Notes under the pieces: model-generated | The model's database searches: none | The model's input: only the letters and a program-made list of their open reading frames with translations | What the model was told of the DNA's origin: nothing | Shown: positions 15,728 through 23,651 of the stretch, in pieces | Numbering within the stretch: the first letter of the stretch is position 1 | Layout: every line of letters begins with the position of its first letter | Made by a program: the position numbers and the translations under genes | Origin: JBBWZH01 sp035544115 | Lineage (GTDB): Bacteria > Actinomycetota > Actinomycetes > Mycobacteriales > CADCTP01 | Assembly: GCA_963714145.1 (NCBI GenBank) | Contig: OY970235.1 | Coordinates: forward strand, 1,302,001 to 1,366,000 | Length of the DNA stretch: 64,000 nucleotides | Direction: 5' to 3'

Positions 15728-17037
15728 CACCGCTCCTCGGTCGAGCGCTGGGCCGGCGCCGCGGGCGTCCGGTCCGGGTCGGGGCCGGGCTGGTCGGCCG
15801 GCAGGTGCCGAACGGCGAGCATCGTGACGTCGTCGAACTGCTCGGCCGGTCCGGCGAACTCGCGGATCGCCCGGTCGACCCGATCCAGCAGCTCGCCGAC
15901 CGACGAGACGGGATGCCGCAGGAGGTCGAACAGGCGCGCCTCGGAGAAGAACTCGCCGCGCTCGTTCTTGGCCTCGGTCACGCCGTCGGTGAAGGCGAAG
16001 AGGGTTTCGCCGGCGTGCACGCTGGCGTACTCGATCTTGAACACCGACTCCGGCATCAGGCCGACGGCCGGCCCGGTCGGCACCAGCGGCTCCAGCGAGC
16101 CGTCCGCGTGCAGCAGCACCGGCGGGGTGTGCCCGCCGTTGATGTAGATCAGCCCGCCGGTGCGCGGGTCGAGCATGGCGAAGAACAGCGTGGCGAAATA
16201 GCCCTGCGCCAGGTGGTTGCGCGTCATGTACTCGTTCGTGCCGCGCACCGCGCCGATCAGCGGGCCGGCCCCCACCGTCGGCATCGCCCGCGACCGGAGC
16301 GGGTCCTGGCCGCCCGCGTCCTCGGCGCGGAACGCGGTCTCGACGTCCGAGACCAGGTTCGGGCCGGCACCGCTGTGCTGCGCGGTGTGCCGCAGCAGCG
16401 TGCGGATCAGGGCCATGAACAGCGCCGCGCCCACGCCCTTGTCGCAGACGTCAGCGACGATGAACGCGATCCGGCGGCCGTCGATCAGCTCGAAGGCGTC
16501 GTAGAAGTCACCGGCCACGACCCGGGCCGGGCGGAAGTGGGCGGCCAGCTCCCACCCGTCCGGCGACGGCAGCAGGCCGGGCAGGAAACCCTGCTGGATC
16601 TCCCGACCGATCTGCAGCTCGCGCTCGTACCGCAGCAGCTGGTGGATCTCGGAGATGTCGGTGAGCTCGCCGGCGGCGCGCCGGCCGGCGTGCAGCCGGC
16701 TGCGGAGCAGCCAGGGCGGGTACGGCGGCAGCAGGTAGTCGTACCGCGAGCCGAGGTGCTGCTGGAGCAGGGACTGGTCGCGGCCGGAGAAGACCACGAT
16801 CGTCGGCGGCCGGTCGGCGTCCTCGAACGCCGCCGCCAGCTGGGCGACCTCCGCCCCGGTGAGCCGGGCGTGCACGAACAGGATCTCGGGCGGCCGGTCG
16901 GCGTGCTCCCGGCCGATGATCTGCGCGGCGGTCGCCCACCGCACCTCCGCGTCCTCGGCCTGCAGCACCGCGCACAGTTCGGCCGCGCTGGCGTCGGCCG
17001 CCTCAGGATCCGGGACGATCAACGCCACCGGCGCCAT
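15727..17037 (-). CDS. SpoIIE/RsbU-type PP2C phosphatase with N-terminal receiver-like domain
   Basis: The 436-residue protein begins with a receiver-like Rossmann domain (about 1-118). It lacks a clear phospho-Asp at the end of strand 3 (ILFVHARLTG). A short coiled segment (ISEIHQLLRYERELQIGREIQQGFLP) leads into the SpoIIE phosphatase domain, with metal ligands in GDFYDAF (Asp177), DVCDKGVGAALFMA, FAFTDGVTEA and DDVTMLAV. It should dephosphorylate STAS antagonists such as those encoded at 17500 and 19973, releasing a sigma factor or other target from the RsbW-like kinase. It overlaps the kinase gene by 35 bases. An 84-residue segment around 220-270 with Gly/Gln-rich sequence is longer than in minimal RsbU. 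The input signal is unknown. Confidence 0.9.
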   Translation of the reverse strand: MAPVALIVPDPEAADASAAELCAVLQAEDAEVRWATAAQIIGREHADRPPEILFVHARLTGAEVAQLAAAFEDADRPPTIVVFSGRDQSLLQQHLGSRYDYLLPPYPPWLLRSRLHAGRRAAGELTDISEIHQLLRYERELQIGREIQQGFLPGLLPSPDGWELAAHFRPARVVAGDFYDAFELIDGRRIAFIVADVCDKGVGAALFMALIRTLLRHTAQHSGAGPNLVSDVETAFRAEDAGGQDPLRSRAMPTVGAGPLIGAVRGTNEYMTRNHLAQGYFATLFFAMLDPRTGGLIYINGGHTPPVLLHADGSLEPLVPTGPAVGLMPESVFKIEYASVHAGETLFAFTDGVTEAKNERGEFFSEARLFDLLRHPVSSVGELLDRVDRAIREFAGPAEQFDDVTMLAVRHLPADQPGPDPDRTPAAPAQRSTEER

Positions 17038-17503
17038 CAGGGGTCCCTTCGTTGGGGAAATCGGCAGCGGCCGATCCGGCCCGCACGACGAGGGTGGTGT
17101 GGTTCTCGTCGCCGATCCGCCGGTAGGTCAGCTGATCTGTGATCTGGTGGAGGAGGACGAGACCCAGCCCGCCGAGCTGCTCGCCGGAGGGGCGACAGCC
17201 GGATCGCGGCCGGTCCCGCCGGCCCTGGACCGGGTCGAACGGCCGGCACCGGTCGGTGATCTCGAGCTCGACCCGACCCTCGTCGGCACTGCCGACCATC
17301 TCGATCTCGAGATCGCCGGCTTCGGCCCGGCCACCGCCGTGCATGGCGATGTTGGTGAACAGCTCGTCCAGCGCGAGACGCAGCCGGTACGCGTCCGCCG
17401 TGGCCAGGCCCGCGACGGACGCCAACTGGGCCGCGTACTCGGCCACGCAGCTGAGCGACGACAGCGTCGCCGTGACCCGCAGCCGTCGGCGCGTCGCGGT
17501 CAA
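17003..17503 (-). CDS. RsbW-like anti-sigma/serine kinase (HATPase_c_2)
   Basis: The 166-residue protein has a GHKL ATPase fold: N-box ALDELFTNIAMHGGG (about 45-59), a G1-like ITDRCRPFDP and G2 GGLGLVLLHQITDQLTYRR. It should phosphorylate STAS antagonists and bind a partner such as a sigma factor; no sigma factor gene is in the window. The G1 box lacks the usual DxGxG glycines, so nucleotide affinity may differ. The probable start is TTG 17503, which overlaps the upstream STAS stop as TTGA. No better start with a clear ribosome site was seen. Coupling to both the antagonist and the phosphatase gives the classic partner-switch triad. Confidence 0.85.
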   Translation of the reverse strand: MTATRRRLRVTATLSSLSCVAEYAAQLASVAGLATADAYRLRLALDELFTNIAMHGGGRAEAGDLEIEMVGSADEGRVELEITDRCRPFDPVQGRRDRPRSGCRPSGEQLGGLGLVLLHQITDQLTYRRIGDENHTTLVVRAGSAAADFPNEGTPDGAGGVDRPGS

Positions 17504-17820
17504 GCGAGGTACCGCTCACTCATGACGACGCTCTGGTCGAAGCCGGTGAGGCGGATCGTCTGCGCCACCGACTTGTTCGCTCCGGCCACCACGATCTCGA
17601 CGCCCTCGCCCATCTTCTGCCGGGCGAACACCAGCCCGCGCAGACCGGCCGAGGACATGTAGGCCAGCTCGTCCATGATCAGCACGAGCCGGCTCGGCCC
17701 GCCGGCCGCGGCCTCGCTGACCTGCGCGAAGAACGTCGCCGCCGTGGTGGCGTCCAGCTCGCCCTGCAGCGTCAGCAAGGCGGTGGAGCCGTCGATCGTG
17801 AGAGTCGCGCTGAAGCTCAT
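17500..17820 (-). CDS. STAS-domain anti-sigma factor antagonist (copy 1)
   Basis: The 106-residue protein is a single STAS domain: a strand pair (FSATLTIDGSTALLTLQGELD), a central helix and the loop DELAYMSSAGLRGL. Ser57 aligns with the phosphorylated Ser58 of SpoIIAA. The segment VVAGANKSVAQTIRLTGF matches the final strand and helix. It should bind the RsbW-like kinase when unphosphorylated. It is coupled on both sides by 4-base overlaps, ATGA with glgX upstream and TTGA with the kinase downstream. Two antagonists in one operon suggest two inputs. Confidence 0.88.
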   Translation of the reverse strand: MSFSATLTIDGSTALLTLQGELDATTAATFFAQVSEAAAGGPSRLVLIMDELAYMSSAGLRGLVFARQKMGEGVEIVVAGANKSVAQTIRLTGFDQSVVMSERYLA

Positions 17821-19976
17821 CCTGTTCCCCCAGTGTCGTGGGCCGCGCCAACCAGCACGGCGACGGTCCTCGGGCCGAGCAGAAACACGCCCGGGTCCCG
17901 ACCCTCGCGGGCGAGATCGGCCAGCCGCGGCTCGGTACCCGGCTGGTAGCTGTCGAACCCGCTGCCGGCCGCCGTGTCGACGGCGAGATGCCAGGCCTGC
18001 CCGGTCGGTGGTTCGGGCAGCCGCACCTCGGCCGCCTCCCAGTGCGCGTTCGCCAGCACCAGCACCGCGTCCGGCGCCGGGTCGGCGGTCGCCTGCATGA
18101 CCACCAGCAGCCTGGACTCCCAGGACCAGTCCGGCTGGTCCGGCCACCTGCCGTGCCAGCTGACCTCCGGCACGTCGAGGCCGTCGACCCGGTTGCCGGT
18201 GGGGTGCCGGGTGCGCCGCAGCGCCGGGTGCCGGCGGCGCAGCGCGATCAGGTTCCGGGTGAACCGGAGCAGGTCGGCGTTCCGCTCGACCAGCCGCCAG
18301 TCCAGCCAGACCTGCTCGTTGTCGTGGCAGTAGGCGTTGTTGTTGCCGTCCTGGCTGCGCCCGAGCTCGTCGCCGCCCAGCAGCATCGGCACGCCGTGGC
18401 TGGCGAACAGCAGGGCGAGGAAGTTGCGCACCTGGCGGCGGCGCAGCTCCAGCACCGCCCGGTCGTCGGTCGGGCCTTCCGCGCCGCAGTTCCAGCTGAG
18501 GTTGTCGTTCGTGCCGTCCTGGCTGTCCTCGCCGTTGGCGTCGTTGTGCTTCTCGTTGTACGAGACCAGATCGGCCAGCGTGAAGCCGTCGTGCGCGGTG
18601 ACGAAGTTGACCGACGCCAGCGGCCCGCGGCCGGCGTACAGGTCCGGCGAGCCGACCAGCCGGCTGGCCATCTCGCCGACCACGCCCGGGTCGCCCTTCA
18701 CGAACCGGCGCACCGCGTCCCGGTAGCAGCCGTTCCACTCCGACCAGCGGCCGTACGCCGGGAAGCGGCCGACCTCGTTGAGGCCACCGGCGTCCCACGC
18801 CTCGGCGATCAGCTTGCAGTGCCGCAGCACCGGGTCGTACGCGATGGATTCCAGCAGCGGCGGGTTCGGCAGTGGGGCGCCGTGCACATCCCGGGACAGG
18901 ATCGACGCGAGGTCGAACCGGAAGCCGTCGATGTGGAACTCGGCCGCCCAGTAGCGCAGGCACTCCAGGACGAAGCCGCGTACCACCGGGTGGTTGCAGT
19001 TGACGGTGTTCCCGGTGCCGCTGAAGTTGTAGTAGTTGCCGTCCGGCGTCAGCATGTACCAGGTCGCGTTGTCCAGGCCGCGGAACGAGATGATCGGGCC
19101 GGCCTCGTTCCCCTCCGACGTGTGGTTGAAGACGACGTCGAGGATCACCTCGATGCCGGCCCGGTGCAGCGCCTTGACCGTGTTCTTCAGCTCGTCGGCC
19201 TGCAGGCCGAACCGTCCGCTCAACGCGAAGCCTGCTTTCGGGGCGAAGAACGAGTGCGTGCTGTAGCCCCAGTAGTTGTGCAGCCGCGCGCCGGTCCGCG
19301 GGTCGATCCGGGAGTTCTCGTGCTCGTCGAACTCGAAGATGGGCATCAGCTCGACCGCGTTGACGCCCAGCTCGACCAGGTACGGGACCTTCTCGGCCAG
19401 GCCGGCGAAGGAACCTGGAGCGTCCACGGCCGAGCTGGGATGCTGGGTGAAGCCGCGTACGTGCAGCTCGTAGATGACCAGCTCGTCCAGCGGCCTGCGC
19501 AGTGGCCGGTCGTCCTCCCAGTCGAAGTCGTCGAACAGCAACCGGGACCGGTACTGGTAGGGCTCCGACCAGTCCGGCGGCCGGTCCCACACGTCGCGGC
19601 CGGTCACCAACCGCGCGTACGGGTCGGCCAGCACCCGGCTGCCGTCGAAGCGCATCCCGGCCGCCGGATCCCACGGGCCGTCGGCGCGGTAGCCGTACTC
19701 GAGGTCGTCGTAGTCCAGCCCGTACACGATGATGCTGTGGATGCTGCCCAACCGGAACTCCGGCGGGATCGGGATCTCCACCATCGGCTGGCGTTCTCCG
19801 CGCCGGTAGAGCACCAGCGTCAGCGCCGTGGCGTGATCGGAGTAGACGGCGAAGTTGACGCCGCCGGGCACCATCGACGCGCCCAGCGGCACCGGCCGGC
19901 CGGCCCGGACGCCGTACCCGGAGATCGCCCTGGTGGGGTAGGAGTCGATGCGGTCCCGGACCAGGTAGTCGCTCAT
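17817..19976 (-). CDS. glgX: Glycogen debranching enzyme GlgX (isoamylase-type, GH13)
   Basis: The 719-residue protein has an N-terminal CBM48-like domain (about 20-150) and a GH13 barrel. The nucleophile is Asp355 in DGFRFDLA, the acid/base Glu392 in LIAEAWDAGG and the third carboxylate Asp463 in TAHDGFTLADL; ILDVVFNHT is conserved region I. It should hydrolyse alpha-1,6 branches of glycogen or maltodextrins in the cytoplasm, feeding linear glucans to other enzymes. ATG 19976 overlaps the upstream STAS gene (ATGA), and its own stop overlaps the next STAS gene. A debranching enzyme embedded between two STAS genes is unusual. TreX-like activity towards maltooligosaccharides is an alternative within the family. 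Confidence 0.92.
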   Translation of the reverse strand: MSDYLVRDRIDSYPTRAISGYGVRAGRPVPLGASMVPGGVNFAVYSDHATALTLVLYRRGERQPMVEIPIPPEFRLGSIHSIIVYGLDYDDLEYGYRADGPWDPAAGMRFDGSRVLADPYARLVTGRDVWDRPPDWSEPYQYRSRLLFDDFDWEDDRPLRRPLDELVIYELHVRGFTQHPSSAVDAPGSFAGLAEKVPYLVELGVNAVELMPIFEFDEHENSRIDPRTGARLHNYWGYSTHSFFAPKAGFALSGRFGLQADELKNTVKALHRAGIEVILDVVFNHTSEGNEAGPIISFRGLDNATWYMLTPDGNYYNFSGTGNTVNCNHPVVRGFVLECLRYWAAEFHIDGFRFDLASILSRDVHGAPLPNPPLLESIAYDPVLRHCKLIAEAWDAGGLNEVGRFPAYGRWSEWNGCYRDAVRRFVKGDPGVVGEMASRLVGSPDLYAGRGPLASVNFVTAHDGFTLADLVSYNEKHNDANGEDSQDGTNDNLSWNCGAEGPTDDRAVLELRRRQVRNFLALLFASHGVPMLLGGDELGRSQDGNNNAYCHDNEQVWLDWRLVERNADLLRFTRNLIALRRRHPALRRTRHPTGNRVDGLDVPEVSWHGRWPDQPDWSWESRLLVVMQATADPAPDAVLVLANAHWEAAEVRLPEPPTGQAWHLAVDTAAGSGFDSYQPGTEPRLADLAREGRDPGVFLLGPRTVAVLVGAAHDTGGTG

Positions 19977-20344
19977 CGTGCCTCCGGTTCGCTTCGCAGT
20001 GCGCCCCCGGTCGCGGACCGGAGCCGGGCGATCGCGTCCGCCGGCGAGTCGGCCACCTGGAAGAACCCGAGGAACCCGGTCGCCTGCATGACCATCCGCA
20101 GGTGGTGGTGCAACCCCACCAGCGCCACCTGGGTGCCCAGGCACTGCGCCTGCCGGTAGACGATGAGCATCACCCGCAGCCCGGCGCTGGACATGTACTG
20201 CACCCGGGACAGGTCGATCACCACCTCGGTGGACTCGCGCAGCGCGGCGCTGATCTCGTGCGCCAGGGCCGCGGAGCGGCCGTCCAGCTCGCCGCTGAGC
20301 GCGACCACGGTCGCCCCGTCGACCTGCTGAGTCGTCACGTTCAC
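19973..20344 (-). CDS. STAS-domain anti-sigma factor antagonist (copy 2)
   Basis: The 123-residue protein is a STAS domain with GTG start (GTGA overlap with the AGE gene). The regulatory loop is VQYMSSAGLRVMLIVYR, where the second Ser is the likely phosphorylation site. A C-terminal extension after FFQVADSPADAIARL is about 15 residues longer than in copy 1. The sequence is clearly divergent from copy 1, so this is not a recent duplication. It probably competes for the same RsbW-like kinase or for another kinase elsewhere in the genome. Confidence 0.87.
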   Translation of the reverse strand: MNVTTQQVDGATVVALSGELDGRSAALAHEISAALRESTEVVIDLSRVQYMSSAGLRVMLIVYRQAQCLGTQVALVGLHHHLRMVMQATGFLGFFQVADSPADAIARLRSATGGALRSEPEAR

Positions 20345-22167
20345 GTGCCGCCCCCAGTGCCGGCGGGCGCGACCCGGGCCCGCACGGTCCGCCGCTGGCT
20401 GGACGCCGGCAGCTCGATGGTCAGGTCGACCGGGTCGAACTTGTCGTACGGGTAGCCGTCGATCTCGACATCGACCAGCCGCACGGATCCCGGCGGCAGC
20501 AGGTCCGGCTGGACCCGCATGATGCCGTTCTGGAAGGCGTCCGGGTAGGGCTTGAACCACAGGTTCAGCGGCAGCTTGCGAACCAGCAGCGTGGTGTAGA
20601 CGGTCGCCAGGTAACACAGCTCCGCCGAGTGGTACATGCTCATCGAGTGGCTGCCCTTCAGCCGCTCGGTGCCCAGCAGGTACGGGAACCCGTTGGCCAG
20701 CACGTTGAAGTAGACGCCGCCCTCGTCGTGGTCGAGGAAGAACGTGTTGTAGAACGCGGCCGCCTGCCGGGCCTCGGCCAGGAAGTCCGCGTCGCCGGTC
20801 GTGCCGGCGAGCAGCAGGTAGGCGAGGATGGCCTGCTCCTGCTGCCACCACGCCTTGCGGTCGTGCCAGACCAGGCGGTGCCAGGGCTCGCCCGGACGCT
20901 TCAGCCGCTCCACCGTGTCGTACCAGCCGCCGCGTCGGCGATCCGACCCGACCGCCGGCAGGGTACGGCCGATGTACTCGGCCAGCTCCCGGTAGCGCTC
21001 CTTGGGCCGCAACGACTGCATCCGCAACAGATTCCAGGCGATCTTCAGGTTGTGCCCGACGACGGCCCGGTTCTGCTGCCACCCGTGCGTGACGTCGTGG
21101 CTCCAGTCCGCCTGGAAGCGTTCCTGGACGAACGGGCTGACCGCGTACTCCGGGAAGTACTCGACGATCGTGTCGAACGTGCGCTCCAGCATCTCCGCGT
21201 GCCGCGGGTCGCCGGTGGCCAGGAACAGGTTGATCAGGTACGCCGGCGCGTGGTCGCCGATCGAGTTCCAGTTCTTGCGGGCCCGGTTCGGCCCGAGCGA
21301 CACGTGCTGCGGGCTGAGCAGGATCGGATCGATGTGCGAGAAGTAGCCGCCGTGCTCGCGATCGCGGTAGTACCGCTCGAACAGCGCCAGGGTCCGCTCG
21401 GTGTCGTCGAGGATCCGCGGGTCACCGGTCACCCGGTAGGTCTGCACCGGACCGGTCAGCGCGTAGATCTGCTCGTACATCGGCACCGCGTCGTAGTCGT
21501 CGCCGAACTCCGAGGTGAACAGCTTGGTCTCGTGCTCGCCGTTGACCGAGATGCCGTGGTACCAGTAGACGATCCCTTCCTCCTGGTCGACGAACCGCAT
21601 GTGCCGGCGCAGGTACTCCACCCCGCGCTCGGCGACGTCGAGGTAGTCGTCCTTGCCGGTCAGCTGGTAGGCCGATGCCATGCCGTAGACCAGCCGCGAG
21701 ATCGTGTCCGTCTCCTGCACGTGGCTGCCGGTCTTCTCGCCACCGAGCCGCAGCACCGTGCGGTAGTCGCGGTAGTCGATCGGGCCGGAGCCGAACTGGG
21801 CGCGCCGGTAGAACGCGGCCAACCGGTCGAGCTGGCGCACCCACCAGTCCGGCTGCTCGAACGCGACGTCGTCGACGCCCCGGCCGAGCAGCACGATCCG
21901 CTTCGCGTCGACCAGCTGGCCGGTGCCGCGCGGGTAGACGACGCCGTGCACGATCACCTGGCGCCCGGTCTGCAGCATCTCGCGCAGGTGCCGGGACGCG
22001 TCGAGGTAGGGCTCGCCGAGGTTGCGCAGGAACTCGGCCGAGGTGAGCTCGCTGATCTCGATCTGGTGGCGCGCGCCGTCCGGGGTGGCCAGCTCGAACC
22101 CGCCGTCGGCGATGCCGGTGATCCGGCCGCCGAAGGTCTCCGTGTAGATGCCGTCCCTAGACTGCAT
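20341..22167 (-). CDS. AGE-family (N-acylglucosamine 2-epimerase/cellobiose 2-epimerase-like) protein
   Basis: The 608-residue protein has an extra N-terminal domain (about 1-100, beta-rich: GRITGIADGGFELATPDG, VIVHGVVYPRG). An alpha/alpha-barrel typical of AGE and related sugar epimerases or hydrolases follows, with many aromatic and His-containing helices (WYHGISVNGEHETKLF, HGWQQNRAVVGHNLKIAWNLLR, RKAWWQQEQAILAYLLL, EGGVYFNVLANGFP). About 400 residues is normal for AGE enzymes, so the N-terminal part is an added domain. The substrate is likely a free or oligomeric sugar. The C-terminus ends in a beta-rich segment. It overlaps the VOC gene by 11 bases and the STAS gene by 4. Alternative: a glycoside hydrolase of the same fold. 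Confidence 0.78.
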   Translation of the reverse strand: MQSRDGIYTETFGGRITGIADGGFELATPDGARHQIEISELTSAEFLRNLGEPYLDASRHLREMLQTGRQVIVHGVVYPRGTGQLVDAKRIVLLGRGVDDVAFEQPDWWVRQLDRLAAFYRRAQFGSGPIDYRDYRTVLRLGGEKTGSHVQETDTISRLVYGMASAYQLTGKDDYLDVAERGVEYLRRHMRFVDQEEGIVYWYHGISVNGEHETKLFTSEFGDDYDAVPMYEQIYALTGPVQTYRVTGDPRILDDTERTLALFERYYRDREHGGYFSHIDPILLSPQHVSLGPNRARKNWNSIGDHAPAYLINLFLATGDPRHAEMLERTFDTIVEYFPEYAVSPFVQERFQADWSHDVTHGWQQNRAVVGHNLKIAWNLLRMQSLRPKERYRELAEYIGRTLPAVGSDRRRGGWYDTVERLKRPGEPWHRLVWHDRKAWWQQEQAILAYLLLAGTTGDADFLAEARQAAAFYNTFFLDHDEGGVYFNVLANGFPYLLGTERLKGSHSMSMYHSAELCYLATVYTTLLVRKLPLNLWFKPYPDAFQNGIMRVQPDLLPPGSVRLVDVEIDGYPYDKFDPVDLTIELPASSQRRTVRARVAPAGTGGGT

Positions 22168-22585
22168 GGGCCTGTTCCCGCTTCGGCTCGTCGTCCCGGT
22201 ATCCCTGGCTCACCTCGACCACGACGCCGTCCGGATCGGAGATCCACACCGAGCGCCAGCCCGGGATGAACGCGTCGAAGTCCAGCGGGCCGAGCGTGAT
22301 CGGCACAGCGCCGTCGATGTCCCGCAGGAACGCGTCCACGTCGTCGGTCTGGAACGCCAGGTGCCGGACCGCCCCGACCGCGCGCGGGCCGTCGTCGACC
22401 GGAGCCGACGCGGCGGACGACTCGCCGGAGAACAGCTCCAGGTAGACGTCGTCCTTGCGGAGGAAGACGATCCGGTCGTCCCCGAGCGGGACGATCCGGG
22501 CGGTCCGGAACCCGAACAGCCTGGCGTAGAACTCCGCCGTGCGGTCGATGTCCTGGCAGTTGAGACCCACGTGTGACCAGTTCAT
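22157..22585 (-). CDS. VOC-family (glyoxalase/dioxygenase superfamily) protein
   Basis: The 142-residue protein has paired beta-alpha-beta-beta-beta modules. Metal-ligand candidates are His5 in WSHVGLNCQDIDRTAEFY, His in AVRHLAFQTDDVDAFL and Glu in DPDGVVVEVSQG. This is the glyoxalase I/fosfomycin-resistance fold. The reaction could be lactoylglutathione-type isomerisation, an extradiol cleavage or an epimerisation; sequence alone does not decide. It starts inside the stop of the DJ-1-like gene (ATGA). Presence beside a DJ-1-like protein is suggestive of reactive dicarbonyl removal, which is inference. Confidence 0.85.
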   Translation of the reverse strand: MNWSHVGLNCQDIDRTAEFYARLFGFRTARIVPLGDDRIVFLRKDDVYLELFSGESSAASAPVDDGPRAVGAVRHLAFQTDDVDAFLRDIDGAVPITLGPLDFDAFIPGWRSVWISDPDGVVVEVSQGYRDDEPKREQAHAV

Positions 22586-23202
22586 GCGCTTCTCTTCTCC
22601 AACACCGTGTCGATGAGCTGGCGGGCGAACAGGTGGCAGTGCTCCCCGGTACGGCCGGTCACCAGGTCGCCGTCGACCACGACGTCGGCGTCCACGTAGC
22701 TCGCGCCCATGTTTCCGATGTCGCCGACCAGGTTGTTGTGGCAGGTCACGGGCCGACCGCGGACGGTCTCCGGGATCTTCGCCAGCAGCCACATGCCGTG
22801 GCAGATCAGCCCCTTCACGATGGCCGGTTCGGCGAACGCCCGGCGGAGCAGCGCCGCCGCCGGTGGGATGCCGGTCGGCGTCTCGCTGTACCGCAGCCGA
22901 TCGGCGACCATCCCGGACGGAACGATCAGCGCGTCGAACGAGCCGAGCCGCTGGCCGTCCAGGTCCTCCAGGCTTTCCTGCACGGTGAACGGCGCCTGGA
23001 ACTCGTGCCCGGTGAACGTGAGCGAATCGTGCCCCCAGAGCCTGCTGAGGAAGTGCACCTCGAACCCGGCCTCGGCGAATCGCTTCTGGTAGTAGAAGAT
23101 CTCCGGCTCGAAGTAGTCGCTCTCCAGCAGGATCGCGACTCGTGGTGGGCCGCCCGACCCGGGGGTGGGCGGGCCGCCGGGGGGCTGGTCGCTCTCGGTC
23201 AT
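22582..23202 (-). CDS. DJ-1/PfpI family protein
   Basis: The 206-residue protein has a Pro/Gly-rich leader (1-20), then the DJ-1 core. Glu32 or Glu34 lies in ESDYFEPEIFYY, ALIVPSGMVADRL precedes the elbow, and the nucleophile is Cys134 in GLICHGMWLLA. The C-H-G triplet is the PfpI/DJ-1 signature. Candidate roles are glyoxalase III-like detoxification, deglycation or stress chaperoning. It overlaps the NTF2 gene upstream and the VOC gene downstream as ATGA. It is only distantly similar to the DJ-1-like protein at 6795. Confidence 0.86.
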   Translation of the reverse strand: MTESDQPPGGPPTPGSGGPPRVAILLESDYFEPEIFYYQKRFAEAGFEVHFLSRLWGHDSLTFTGHEFQAPFTVQESLEDLDGQRLGSFDALIVPSGMVADRLRYSETPTGIPPAAALLRRAFAEPAIVKGLICHGMWLLAKIPETVRGRPVTCHNNLVGDIGNMGASYVDADVVVDGDLVTGRTGEHCHLFARQLIDTVLEKRSA

Positions 23203-23651
23203 CTGCGCTCCCGTGGATGGTCTGCGGCCGGGACCCGCCCGCGCCGGTCCCGGCCGGGTCTGCTCACCGGTTGCCGGGGCCGGAACGGCACCGTGTCGTG
23301 GAAGTTCGCCATGTAGGCGATGCGGCCGGCGCGGATCTGGAAGTAGTTCATGACGTCCGCGTCGATCTGGTCGCCGGCCGGCGTGCGCGCCCGCAGGTGC
23401 GACACGACGGCCACCTGGTCGCCGTCGACCAGCAGATGCCGTGGCTGGTTGGTGAAGACCGGGTACAGGGCAGGGAAGCCGGCCATCATCGACCGCAGCG
23501 TGGCCAGGCCCTCGATCCGCCCGGCCAACTGCTCGTCCATCGCCAGGTCCTCGGCGAACAGGTCGCACCAGTTGTCCCAGGCCCCGGCGTTGGCGTACTC
23601 GTAGTAGCGCTCGACGATCTCCCGCGGACTGTCCACACCAGACGTGGTCAC
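23199..23651 (-). CDS. NTF2/SnoaL-like protein
   Basis: The 150-residue protein has a cone-shaped NTF2 fold pattern: helix (SPREIVERYYEYANAGAWDNWCDLFAEDLAMD), Gly-loop (GRIEGLATLRSMM) and strands ending DADVMNYFQIRAGRIAYMANFHD. The family includes polyketide cyclases, isomerases and binding proteins. GTG 23651 is preceded by AGGAGG at a 7-base spacing, a strong site that fixes the start. It overlaps GMC oxidoreductase and DJ-1 genes by 4 bases. No substrate can be assigned. Confidence 0.82.
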   Translation of the reverse strand: MTTSGVDSPREIVERYYEYANAGAWDNWCDLFAEDLAMDEQLAGRIEGLATLRSMMAGFPALYPVFTNQPRHLLVDGDQVAVVSHLRARTPAGDQIDADVMNYFQIRAGRIAYMANFHDTVPFRPRQPVSRPGRDRRGRVPAADHPRERR

